Below, one piece after another: positions 8,561 through 16,642 of a stretch of DNA of 64,000 nucleotides. Positions within the stretch are counted from its first letter, which is position 1. Each line of letters begins with the position of its first letter. Position numbers and translations under genes: made by a program. The stretch comes from Bacillus_BD sp963765265 (GTDB taxonomy: Bacteria; Bacillota; Bacilli; Bacillales; Cytobacillaceae), in contig CAVXVN010000013.1 of assembly GCA_963765265.1 (NCBI GenBank), positions 51,914-115,913 on the forward strand. The letters run 5' to 3'. A model generated the notes under the pieces. The model had not been told where the DNA came from. It worked only from the letters and a program-made list of their open reading frames with translations, and did no database searches.

Positions 8561-9781
8561 ATGTTTGATTTTGCAATCATTGGAGGCGGAATTGTAGGGC
8601 TTTCAACAGGCGTGGCAATTTATAAACGCTTCCCAAATGCAAAGGTTGTTGTCATTGAAAAGGAGTCGGCGGTTGCTGAGCATCAAACCGGTCATAATAG
8701 CGGGGTTATTCATTCAGGCATCTATTATAAACCAGGGAGTTTTAAGGCACGCTTTGCTAAACAAGGAAGCCAATCCATGAGAGAATTTTGCCAAACCTAC
8801 GGAATCCAACACGATATTTGCGGAAAAGTCATTGTGGCAACAAAAAAAGAAGAAATCCCTCTTCTTGAAAATTTATACAAAAGAGGATTAGATAACAGTT
8901 TAAATATTCATCGAATTGGAGTAGATGAATTAAAGGAAATTGAACCACATGTAAAGGGTCTTGGTGCCATTCGGGTTCCAATGGCAGGCATCGTGAATTA
9001 CCGTCAAGTGAGTGAGAAATTTGCTGAGATTATTGAGGAAAACGATGGCGTCATTCTTTTAAACACAAAAGTAGAGAAAATTCATGAAGGAGAAGACGAA
9101 GTTACGATTGAAACGAACCGTGGTACGGTAAAAGCGAGTATGATCATCAACTGTGCTGGATTGCATAGCGACCGTATGGCAGCTGCAGCAGGGTATAAAA
9201 CGGATATGAAAATTTTACCATTCCGTGGTGAATATTTTAAATTAAAGCCAGAAAAAAGATACCTTGTTAAACATTTGATCTATCCTGTACCAAATCCTAA
9301 ATTTCCGTTCTTAGGCGTTCATTTTACCCGGATGGTCAGTGGTGAAGTGGATGCAGGTCCAAATGCTGTACTAAGTTTTAAACGAGAGGGTTATAAAAAG
9401 ACAGATATTAATGTCAAGGATTTAATGGAATCGTTAAGCTATCCTGGACTATGGAAAATGGCTGGTAAATTTGCGAAGGAAGGCTTGGATGAATATGTTC
9501 GTTCTTTTAGCAAAAAGCAGTTTACAAAAAGTCTTCAAGAATTAATTCCTGAAATTCAGGAGGATGATTTAATCCCAGCGCCTGCAGGTGTTCGTGCACA
9601 AGCCCTGAAGAATGATGGGAATATGGTGGACGATTTCCATATTATTATGGGAAAACGCTCTATTCATGTTTGTAATGCGCCGTCACCAGCGGCAACAGCG
9701 TCTATTGAAATCGGAAAAGAAGTGGTAAGGCGTATTCCAGTTCAGGCGAATTTAGTGAATAGAGTCAGCACAATCGTATAA
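8561..9781 (+). CDS. lhgO: L-2-hydroxyglutarate oxidase/dehydrogenase
   Basis: FAD-dependent oxidation of L-2-hydroxyglutarate to 2-oxoglutarate, with electrons passed to the quinone pool. The DAO-fold starts with IIGGGIVGLSTGVAI. The family signature HQTGHNSGVIHSGIYY follows near residues 44-59, with the LhgO-type LPFRGEYFKLKP in the middle. Length (406 aa) is near E. coli LhgO (422). A ribosome binding site AAAGGAGGGG precedes the ATG. The partner enzyme GlaH, which makes L-2-hydroxyglutarate from glutarate, lies two genes downstream; together they form the glutarate to 2-oxoglutarate route. Confidence 0.93.
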   Translation: MFDFAIIGGGIVGLSTGVAIYKRFPNAKVVVIEKESAVAEHQTGHNSGVIHSGIYYKPGSFKARFAKQGSQSMREFCQTYGIQHDICGKVIVATKKEEIPLLENLYKRGLDNSLNIHRIGVDELKEIEPHVKGLGAIRVPMAGIVNYRQVSEKFAEIIEENDGVILLNTKVEKIHEGEDEVTIETNRGTVKASMIINCAGLHSDRMAAAAGYKTDMKILPFRGEYFKLKPEKRYLVKHLIYPVPNPKFPFLGVHFTRMVSGEVDAGPNAVLSFKREGYKKTDINVKDLMESLSYPGLWKMAGKFAKEGLDEYVRSFSKKQFTKSLQELIPEIQEDDLIPAPAGVRAQALKNDGNMVDDFHIIMGKRSIHVCNAPSPAATASIEIGKEVVRRIPVQANLVNRVSTIV

Positions 9782-9809
9782 ATCAATTTTTCGAAAGGGG
9801 TAGATTCAA

Positions 9810-10139
9810 ATGTTTAATGAAAAAACGCTGTTTATTGCAGGCCATGCACGTCTACCCCAAGGAATGGCGGCTACAAGTGTATTTGAAACCTTGACCATTA
9901 CCGCAGAAATTGACAGAAAGTATGGGGTGATTCTCGAGGCATCTTGTACATTGGCTACCGAGCATGGACGTCAATTTATTGGGAGACTATTAAAGGGTGT
10001 CAGTATAAATGATGGAGTAGATGAAGCAATCGCTGCCATTCATAAGTATTATCATGGTAAGGGAACAAATGCATTGGTAGCGGCGTTAAAGGATCTTGCT
10101 CTCCATTATCAACAAATGAAATCTAGTGGAAGTAAGTGA
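9810..10139 (+). CDS. DUF3870 domain-containing protein
   Basis: A small protein of 109 residues recognised as DUF3870 from FIAGHARLPQGMAA, the central ILEASCTLATEHGRQFI and a C-terminal YHGKGTNALVAALKDL. Function unknown. The single conserved-looking Cys and the acidic/His surface might bind a small molecule or metal, but nothing decides this. It has a strong site (GAAAGGGG) and is the last gene of the sigma-54-driven operon. Similar genes are often found near catabolic operons in Firmicutes, from memory. Confidence 0.8.
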   Translation: MFNEKTLFIAGHARLPQGMAATSVFETLTITAEIDRKYGVILEASCTLATEHGRQFIGRLLKGVSINDGVDEAIAAIHKYYHGKGTNALVAALKDLALHYQQMKSSGSK

Positions 10140-10396
10140 ATGTTTTTATTAAAAAGATACTATAAAAATATCATAAAGGGATTATTTTATTTGAATGATG
10201 TTTGATCACTTATTCAATCCTGGTTAGATCCTTTTCGCAATAAATATAAGAATATTAAAAATAATTTGATAATTATGATTGAATCTGCTATTATATTACT
10301 AACTACTAATATTCATAACATGTTTACCTTTTGAATGATACCTTTTCAAAACCGTAAACAGTTATAATATAAGAAACAGGAAAGTAATGAACAGAA

Positions 10397-10508
10397 AACT
10401 GTAATATTCGCTGTGACTCTATTCCCATAGAGCAGGGAAGTGAATATAAGCCAGTTGTACAAAGTAGATTCCTAAATGATTAGGTATCCTTTTACAACTG
10501 GCTTTTTA
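10397..10508 (+). promoter_or_regulatory. Candidate metabolite-sensing leader RNA (unassigned riboswitch-like element) before glaH
   Basis: P1 pairs 10397-10401 with 10452-10456. P2 pairs 10404-10412 with 10439-10447 (9 bp, one G-U). An asymmetric internal loop (GTGA opposite CAGGGA) separates P2 from the 6-bp hairpin P3 (10417-10422 with 10427-10432, loop TCCC). The 3' strand of P1 is also part of the 5' arm of the terminator at 10448-10504, so P1 and the terminator exclude each other. This is the layout of a transcriptional ON switch. It matches no class I can name. Confidence 0.55.
10448..10508 (+). terminator. Rho-independent terminator, attenuator upstream of glaH
   Basis: AAGCCAGTTGTA (10448-10459) pairs fully with TACAACTGGCTT (10493-10504). 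The apex contains a second small hairpin CCTAA-ATGA-TTAGG (10471-10484). A T-rich tail follows from 10503. It can end transcripts from the upstream operon, or act as the OFF state of the leader that overlaps it. Confidence 0.75.
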
Positions 10509-10590
10509 TTATTCCTGTTTAAAAAACTACCTACTATATGAAAACAGGGGGAATGAAACATGGGTATTATAGAAATGAAGAAAGCTAAAT

Positions 10591-11499
10591 TTGAAAAAGA
10601 AACGGCGACATTATCGAGTATCCGTTCATCCGCAAACAAACCGTTTATATCACATTCAATTGTCAAAAGAAAGTGTTGCAAAATTCCTTGATCAGGTACA
10701 TCAGGAGAATTTTTCCGTGCAACACTTAGAATATACCCCGTATGCACGCCATCTAACTGCTTCTATTTTATTAGATCAGGTCGGAGAAGAGTTTGGTGAG
10801 CTGCTTTGCAATATTATTCATGATAGAGATTCGGGAGGCTTTACTTTAGGCTTACAGGGAGTGACAGAGGATACGGATGAATATGTCATTTTCGCAACAG
10901 CGATTTCTCATTTGCTTGGTGCCCCGAACTATGATTCGATGTCTGGGAAATATTATGCACGATTCAGCGTGAAAGATACAGACAATAGCGATTCTTATTT
11001 ACGTCAGGCCTATCGTTTATTTACACTCCATACGGATGGAACGTTTGTAGATGAGCCAACGGACTGGCTGTTAATGATGAAAATGGTGGAGCAAAATGCT
11101 CGCGGTGGAGAATCAAGACTATTGCACCTCGACGATTGGAAAGAGCTTGACAAATATGTCAATGACCCATTAGCTCATCATAAATTCACTTATAAAGCGC
11201 CAAGCAGTAAAAATGTAAGCCAGGAGATTGAACGGTTAACCTTCTTTAATCATAATAACAAGCCGGGAATTTGTTATATCGATCAATTCGTATATCCTGA
11301 AACCATTGATCAAGCAAAATATTTACATGATCTTTCCAATTCTATGGAAAACGATGAAAGTGTAATAGAATTGGAGCTTCCTGTAGGAGATCTTGTTGTG
11401 ATAAATAATATTTTTTGGCTGCATGGACGTGCTGCCTTTGAAAAGGATCCAAACTTAAATCGCGAATTGCTACGCCAACGTGGGAGATTTAATTCATAA
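10591..11499 (+). CDS. glaH: Glutarate hydroxylase GlaH (CsiD family), N-terminus frameshifted
   Basis: Fe(II)/2-oxoglutarate-dependent dioxygenase that converts glutarate to L-2-hydroxyglutarate. It aligns with E. coli CsiD/GlaH throughout: FDAMSG-like YDSMSGKYYARF, NSDSYLRQAYR, then LHLDDW, SKNVSQE and LRQRGRF. Iron ligands are visible as His147-x-Asp149 (LHTDGT) and His278 (WLHGRA). The natural start is probably ATG 10560, which has a perfect GGGGG site, but that frame closes at about 10690. The body lies in the +1 frame, readable from TTG 10591. Either one extra base lies between 10560 and ~10620, or translation starts weakly at TTG. The neighbouring lhgO product consumes its product. Confidence 0.87.
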   Translation: MKKKRRHYRVSVHPQTNRLYHIQLSKESVAKFLDQVHQENFSVQHLEYTPYARHLTASILLDQVGEEFGELLCNIIHDRDSGGFTLGLQGVTEDTDEYVIFATAISHLLGAPNYDSMSGKYYARFSVKDTDNSDSYLRQAYRLFTLHTDGTFVDEPTDWLLMMKMVEQNARGGESRLLHLDDWKELDKYVNDPLAHHKFTYKAPSSKNVSQEIERLTFFNHNNKPGICYIDQFVYPETIDQAKYLHDLSNSMENDESVIELELPVGDLVVINNIFWLHGRAAFEKDPNLNRELLRQRGRFNS

Positions 11500-11524
11500 A
11501 TGAAAGTTATTATTTGGATTTAAT

Positions 11525-11577
11525 AAAAGACAAGTTCATTTTCCTGACTTACGTATGGAAAATGAACTTGTCTTTTT
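11525..11577 (+). terminator. Rho-independent terminator after glaH
   Basis: A long perfect stem (AAAAGACAAGTTCATTTTCC against GGAAAATGAACTTGTCTTTT) with a 12-base loop and a T6 tail. Confidence 0.9.
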
Positions 11578-11670
11578 TGTACGATTCAGAATGTATATCA
11601 AGAAAGAGGATGATCGTATAAGTGCAACTACGCCTCTTTCGTCGCCTTGCAGATTATTAGCTTTTTGCAA

Positions 11671-11708
11671 TCATGTGTCACAGGGTTGCGAAATTATCAT
11701 CTTTGCGA
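11671..11708 (+). promoter_or_regulatory. Upstream activating element 2 for the sigma-54 activator
   Basis: TTGCGA boxes at 11686-11691 and 11703-11708 flank ATTATCA, with a GTGTCAC-like extension upstream. The last base is 45 nt before the promoter GG at 11753, matching elements 1 and 3. The half-site period is 17 here rather than 19. Confidence 0.65.
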
Positions 11709-11751
11709 ATTCACAAAAGTGTTGAAATGACGCTTGATAAGGATACATAGT

Positions 11752-11767
11752 TGGTACGGAAATTGCT
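11752..11767 (+). promoter_or_regulatory. Sigma-54 (-24/-12) promoter for the thioesterase unit
   Basis: TGGTACGGAAATTGCT with GG at 11753-11754, GC at 11765-11766 and 10 bases between. It fits the RpoN consensus and lies about 110 bases before the thioesterase start. Confidence 0.8.
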
Positions 11768-11877
11768 TCTTTATTGTTAATAGTAAATCTGAAAAGGACT
11801 TTGAATGGGAAAGGTGTCTAAAAGGCATATCAGGAAAACAATTAGAATCTAAATTTTATAGATGAGGTGAGAGTAAT

Positions 11878-12502
11878 ATGAATGCAAAGTATTGTAGAGA
11901 ATCAAGAGTTATCAAAACAAATCGTGTATTTCAAAATGATTTAAATAGTCATAATACGTTATTCGGTGGGCGAATCATGAGTGATATGGATCAAGTTGCT
12001 TCTATTTCAGCGTTACGACACTGCCACACTAGATTGTGTAACTGCCTCAACGGATACGGTTGATTTTTTATCACCGATTAAAACGACAGATGCAGTCTGT
12101 TATGAATCATATGTAACTTGGACAGAATCATCATCGATGGAAATTTTTGTAAAGGTTATGGCGGAAAATTTAAAAAGTGGTGAGCGTAAAATAGCAGCGA
12201 CTGCATTTTTAACCTTTGTCGGATTAGATGAAAATAGATGTCCAGTAACGGTTCCTGAAGTCATTCCTGAAACAGACGAAGAGAGAATGTTATATGAAAC
12301 GGCACCAGAGCGAGCTAGAATGCGAAAAGAAAGAAAAGAAAAAAGCAAAGCATGGTCCAAGTTTTATACTACAGGGATTACTGGGAGTGATAATGAATAC
12401 AGTCCACGTTTAAACAACAGAATAGGTAAAAAAATAGGTCTCTATTTAAGGCCTTCTTTCTGTTTTTTCTTCCTAACCCTATTAAAAAGTTTTGACCAAT
12501 GA
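11878..12502 (+). pseudogene. Acyl-CoA thioesterase (hotdog, YkhA-like), frameshifted
   Basis: Hydrolyses acyl-CoA. The first part reads FQNDLNSHNTLFGGRIMSDMDQ, the hotdog active-site helix of YkhA/BFIT-type thioesterases, ending ISALRHCH. The continuation TASTDTVDFLSPI and the rest of the domain lie in the next frame. One extra base at about 12022-12028 would explain the break, since no other stop interrupts either part. The tail after ~12390 runs into non-family sequence. Ribosome binding site GAGGTGAGAG precedes ATG 11878. It is driven by the sigma-54 promoter at 11753 and would control CoA release or free-acid balance in the regulon. Confidence 0.8.
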
Positions 12503-12594
12503 GAATCAAACATAGGTTCATAATTTTAGAGACCCATCCATCCTTGAATTTATCTTCCGTAGAAAAAATTTAATAAATTAGGTGGGAGTAAGAA

Positions 12595-12738
12595 ATGATA
12601 AAGAAACTTAGTGATAAAGATTTGGTAGATATATATATAGCAGCACTAAAAGTAGATAAAATTGCTAAAGATTTTATTGAACTTTTAAGAAAAGAATTAA
12701 TTAATAGGAGTTTATTTTTCAATTTTGGGGATTATTAA
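12595..12738 (+). CDS. sda: Sda-like sporulation histidine kinase inhibitor
   Basis: A 47-residue peptide (starts MIKKLSDKDLVDIYIAAL) with the helical-hairpin pattern of Sda: KLSD at the N-terminus, then KDFIELLRKELINRSL, matching the B. subtilis Sda DFIELIENEIKRRSL region. Sda binds the phosphotransfer domain of KinA/KinB and blocks sporulation when replication is perturbed. Site AGGTGGGAG precedes the ATG. The gene is not in its usual place and sits alone between the thioesterase remnant and an amidohydrolase. It is probably an extra Sda paralogue. Confidence 0.85.
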   Translation: MIKKLSDKDLVDIYIAALKVDKIAKDFIELLRKELINRSLFFNFGDY

Positions 12739-12829
12739 TCTATCTATTGTTGTTTTTGATTTTAAGAATTTTACTAAGACTAGTAAAATCTTAAATCTAG
12801 TTTTAACGAAGCCATTTGGGGGTTACAAG

Positions 12830-14590
12830 ATGGATAATAGGAATTATAGATGGAGCAACAAGCAAATAAGAAACCATGTAGAGGTACTTGATGGAGTCAT
12901 AAATCCTCATATGATCCTAAAAAACGCGACCTATTTAAATGCCTATTTGCATCAATGGTTAGTTGCGAATATTTGGATATATGAGGATCGTATTGTTTAT
13001 GTAGGAGAGAATCTTCCTGAAAACTCAAATGGATATGAGGTTATTGATTGTCAGGGTCAATATTTAGTACCTGGATATATTGAGCCGCATGCGCACCCTG
13101 ATCAGTTATACAACCCTCTTACATTAGCAAAACACGCGGGGAGGTTCGGCACAACGACTTTAATTAGTGATAATTTATTTTTTTTCCTTAATCTCCCTAC
13201 CAACGTAGCCTTTGAATTATTAAATGAATTTAATAACATTCCATCAAGCATGTACTGGTGGTGTCGTTTTGATGGTCAAACCGAGTGGTCGAATAATGAT
13301 GATATTTTTAATGCTGAAGATGTTATTTCTTGGCTCCAACATGAATCTGTGCTGCAAGGAGGAGAGCTAACAGGGTGGCCGAAATTATTAAAAGGAGATA
13401 ACAGAATGCTATCCTGGCTACAAGAGGCAAAGAAGCTACATAAAAAAGTAGAAGGGCATTTTCCAGGAGCTTCTGAACGTACTTTAGCAAAATTCATGTT
13501 AATGGGTACTGATTGTGATCATGAGGCCATGACTGGTCAGGAAGCACTTACACGTCTAAAGCAGGGCTATACAGTTTCTCTTAGACATTCGTCTATTCGA
13601 CCTGATTTAGACATTCTTTTAAAAGAATTAATCGGGTTAGGTGTCCAAAAATTTGATCGATTTTTCTTTACCACTGACGGTTCACATCCTTCCTTTTATG
13701 AAAACGGAATGACGGATGAATTGATAAAAATAGCTATTCATCAGGGAATACCATTAATGGATGCTTATCATATGGCAAGCTATAACATTGCCCGCTATTA
13801 TAATATGGAACATTTACATGGATCCATTGCTACAGGGAGAATAGCGAATATAAATATTTTAGAGAGCCCACAAAACCCTACACCTATCAGTGTATTAGCA
13901 AAAGGAAAATGGATTAAGAGAGATGGAAAAGATAACGATGATTCATCCACCATCGATTGGAACAAGTATCAAATATCCCCGCTCCATTTAAAATGGACCT
14001 TACAAGAAGATGATTTGAGCTTTTCAACCTCCATTGGCATTAACCTAATAAATAATGTCATTACCAAACCGTATGAAAGTAGTATCGATTTAAGTAGTGA
14101 TGAATTATCACTGGAACATGATGAATGTTTCCTTATGATGGTTGGGCGAGACGGATCTTGGAGAATAAATACAGTAGTGAAAGGGTTTGCTCAACATTTA
14201 GGTGGATTTGCAAGTTCTTATTCTGGTACAGGAGACATCTTAATCATAGGAAAAAGAAAAACAGATATGCTCATTGCTTTTGAACGAATGCATGCAATAG
14301 GTGGTGGGATGGTTTTGGCGGAAGAAAATCATATCCTACACGAAATTCCATTACCTTTAACGGGAATCATGTCTGATCTAGAAATGGGCTTTTTGATTAA
14401 AGATGAGAAAAAAATGAAAGAGTTACTAAAAGAAAGAGGCTATAAATTTAACGACCCTGCCTTCACCTTATTATTCTTTTCTGCTACTCATTTACCATTT
14501 ATTAGATTAACTCCAAGTGGTTTATATGATGTGAAAAATGGGAAGGTTTTAGTTTCTCCAACAAAAAGGGAAAATTATCAGATGCAATAG
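12830..14590 (+). CDS. YerA-like adenine deaminase family amidohydrolase
   Basis: Amidohydrolase of 586 residues resembling B. subtilis YerA, a distant adenine deaminase homologue. LKNATYLNAYLHQWLVANIW, then the metal-binding EPHAHPDQLY near residue 88, GHFPGAS and the DGSHPSFYENG segment are visible. The start is ATG 12830 behind a GGGGG site; the reading frame extends upstream through Sda, but that part has no family similarity. Substrate unknown: YerA proteins differ from true adenine deaminase (compare the ade gene at 29557). No sigma-54 site of its own was found; it may be read from the promoter at 11753. Confidence 0.8.
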   Translation: MDNRNYRWSNKQIRNHVEVLDGVINPHMILKNATYLNAYLHQWLVANIWIYEDRIVYVGENLPENSNGYEVIDCQGQYLVPGYIEPHAHPDQLYNPLTLAKHAGRFGTTTLISDNLFFFLNLPTNVAFELLNEFNNIPSSMYWWCRFDGQTEWSNNDDIFNAEDVISWLQHESVLQGGELTGWPKLLKGDNRMLSWLQEAKKLHKKVEGHFPGASERTLAKFMLMGTDCDHEAMTGQEALTRLKQGYTVSLRHSSIRPDLDILLKELIGLGVQKFDRFFFTTDGSHPSFYENGMTDELIKIAIHQGIPLMDAYHMASYNIARYYNMEHLHGSIATGRIANINILESPQNPTPISVLAKGKWIKRDGKDNDDSSTIDWNKYQISPLHLKWTLQEDDLSFSTSIGINLINNVITKPYESSIDLSSDELSLEHDECFLMMVGRDGSWRINTVVKGFAQHLGGFASSYSGTGDILIIGKRKTDMLIAFERMHAIGGGMVLAEENHILHEIPLPLTGIMSDLEMGFLIKDEKKMKELLKERGYKFNDPAFTLLFFSATHLPFIRLTPSGLYDVKNGKVLVSPTKRENYQMQ

Positions 14591-14711
14591 GACTTCATTC
14601 TTTCATCCCATGATTAACAGTAGGGGCTGAACTTGATGAACAAGATTAAGTAGTGTGACTAGGGAAATCATTGGGAGAGGTTCCCTATTTTATTTTACCA
14701 TTCGCAGTTTT

Positions 14712-14747
14712 GATTCGTGACGGTGCGAAGGAATATCAAATTTGCGA
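14712..14747 (+). promoter_or_regulatory. Upstream activating element 3 for the sigma-54 activator
   Basis: GATTCGTGAC is followed by GTGCGA (14723-14728) and TTGCGA (14742-14747), period 19, with AATATCA between. It is nearly superimposable on element 1 at 3026-3061. Its last base is 43 nt before the promoter GG at 14790. Confidence 0.7.
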
Positions 14748-14788
14748 AAAATATGCTAAATGAAGCCTTATATCTACAGTAAGAAAGA

Positions 14789-14804
14789 TGGTACATAACT
14801 TGCT
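14789..14804 (+). promoter_or_regulatory. Sigma-54 (-24/-12) promoter for the MFS permease
   Basis: TGGTACATAACTTGCT with GG at 14790-14791, GC at 14802-14803 and 10 bases between. It lies 216 bases upstream of the permease start, leaving a long leader. Confidence 0.8.
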
Positions 14805-14919
14805 AAACTAATAGACAAAGGAAAAAACGGAAATGTTTATTATTCATAGAATGAGCAAGGATTCTTTTTTAAGACATGCTTTGGGAGCTTTCACTTAGAT
14901 GAACTACTTTCCCATTTAT

Positions 14920-14963
14920 ATAAGGGTGCATTTTTATTTTTATAAAGGTGCATTTTTATTTTA
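14920..14963 (+). repeat. 22-bp tandem duplication in the permease leader
   Basis: Two adjacent copies of a 22-base unit (ATAAGGGTGCATTTTTATTT and ATAAAGGTGCATTTTTATTT, each plus two bases) differing at two positions. It lies in the transcribed leader between the sigma-54 promoter and the permease. It may be a slippage product; function unknown. Confidence 0.8.
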
Positions 14964-15019
14964 TATAGATTTTTTAAGAGCTTATTTATATGCTCTAAAT
15001 AAAAAATAGGGGGAAAAAT

Positions 15020-16372
15020 ATGCGTTCAATTAATATCAGCCGTACCGTTGATGAAACAAAATTTAACCGTTTTCATGGTCTCGTTTTATTCTTGTGTGCC
15101 TTTATCATTGTCTGTGATGGGTTTGACTTAGTGGTTTATGGATCTGTTGTATCTGTACTGATGGAAGATTGGCAATTAACAGCGGTTCAAGCAGGCACTT
15201 TAGGGAGCTATGCTCTTATAGGTATGATGTTCGGTGCTTTTATTTTTGCACCACTTGCGGATAAGATTGGGCGCAAGAAAGTGATAATCTTATGTGTGTT
15301 ACTATTTAGCCTATTTACTGGTTTAATTGGTTTTGCCAAAAGCCCTACCGAATTCGGCATTTATCGTTTTATATCAGGTTTAGGATTAGGAGGGGTTCTA
15401 CCAATTACAGTAGCATTAATGACCGAATTTGCCCCGAAACCTCTCAGAAATCGATTAGTTACTATTATGATGTGCGGTTATTCTGTAGGTGGAATGTTAG
15501 CAGCAGCGCTGGGAATCTTCCTCATCCCTAAGTTTGGTTGGGAGTCCGTCTTTTTTGTAGGCGCTTTTCCTTTACTCACCTTACCAATTATTATCAAATT
15601 GCTTCCGGAGTCTCTAGGATTTCTTGTAGCTAGAAATAAACAAAAGGAGATTGGTCGATTGTTATCAAAAATTGATCCATCTTACACACCTCAGAAAAAC
15701 GATTATTATGAAATCGTTATTCCTCCAAAAACGGGCATTACAGTAGCAAAATTATTTGGAGATGGCCGGGCTTTAAGCACCTTGTTATTTTGGGTATCGT
15801 TTTTCATGTGTTTATTAATGGTCTATGGATTAAATACATGGCTGCCAAAATTAATGGTTCAAGCAGGCTATGCCCTAGGTTCTAGTTTAACGTTCCTCTT
15901 AGTGTTAAATGCAGGAGCCATATTCGGATCGCTTATTGGTGGATGGGCGGCAGACCGTTGGAGTACGAAAAAAGTTGTGATCTCCTACTTTATTCTGGGT
16001 GTAATCGCGTTATCATTACTCGGAACTCACCCAAATATATTTGTTCTCTATACTCTTGTTGCAATTGCAGGGGCTACCACAATTGGAACACAAATTATTC
16101 TATATTCTTATGTTTCTCAATATTATCCGATCCAAATTCGTTCAACAGGACTCGGATGGGCTTCTGGGATTGGTCGAATAGGCGGTATTGTAGGTCCAAT
16201 AATGGGTGGGTTTCTTCTAAGCGCTCAATTACCATTACAACTAAATTTTATGGCTTTCGCTATCCCAGGAATTCTTGCAGCTATTGCTATCGCTGTTGTA
16301 CGGGAAAAAAGGAGCTCTTTGTCATTGACAGAAGTTTATATAGAAAGATCCCAATCATCTGAGAAGTTGTAG
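15020..16372 (+). CDS. MFS transporter, aromatic acid:H+ symporter (AAHS) type
   Basis: A 450-residue, 12-helix major facilitator. The AAHS signature CDGFDLVVYG is in the first helix, with the MFS loop PLADKIGRKK between helices 2 and 3 and a second copy GGWAADRWSTKK between helices 8 and 9. AAHS members import aromatic or cyclic carboxylates with protons. The gene shares the activator element of the acyl-CoA operon, so it is probably the uptake step for that pathway's substrate. Site TAGGGGG precedes the ATG. Confidence 0.88.
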   Translation: MRSINISRTVDETKFNRFHGLVLFLCAFIIVCDGFDLVVYGSVVSVLMEDWQLTAVQAGTLGSYALIGMMFGAFIFAPLADKIGRKKVIILCVLLFSLFTGLIGFAKSPTEFGIYRFISGLGLGGVLPITVALMTEFAPKPLRNRLVTIMMCGYSVGGMLAAALGIFLIPKFGWESVFFVGAFPLLTLPIIIKLLPESLGFLVARNKQKEIGRLLSKIDPSYTPQKNDYYEIVIPPKTGITVAKLFGDGRALSTLLFWVSFFMCLLMVYGLNTWLPKLMVQAGYALGSSLTFLLVLNAGAIFGSLIGGWAADRWSTKKVVISYFILGVIALSLLGTHPNIFVLYTLVAIAGATTIGTQIILYSYVSQYYPIQIRSTGLGWASGIGRIGGIVGPIMGGFLLSAQLPLQLNFMAFAIPGILAAIAIAVVREKRSSLSLTEVYIERSQSSEKL

Positions 16373-16415
16373 AAAAGTAAATTCAAAGTGAACCGCTAAA
16401 AGAACAATACTTATT

Positions 16416-16454
16416 TGAGTCACTCCCAAAAGTTAAGCTTTTGGGAGTGACTCA
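16416..16454 (+). terminator. Perfect hairpin terminator after the MFS gene
   Basis: TGAGTCACTCCCAAAAG and its exact reverse complement around a 5-base loop. The T tract is weak on the plus strand. It separates the permease from rpoN. Confidence 0.7.
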
Positions 16455-16642
16455 TTTAATGGATAAACCAACTTGTGGAACATCTTCCTCTTTTCTCAAT
16501 TGTCGACAGGGCCCAACAATTATTAACAATTAGGGTAAGAAATCTAATAAAACTCTATATTAAATGTAGAAAATAGGATATAATAAATACATATATTAAT
16601 TATTCTGATAATTTAAAAAAATTAAAATGATGGGTGAATAAT

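Noticed and set aside
12725..12829. N-terminal extension of the YerA-like protein
   Set aside because: The reading frame is open upstream but overlaps sda, has no ribosome binding site and no family similarity; ATG 12830 has a GGGGG site.
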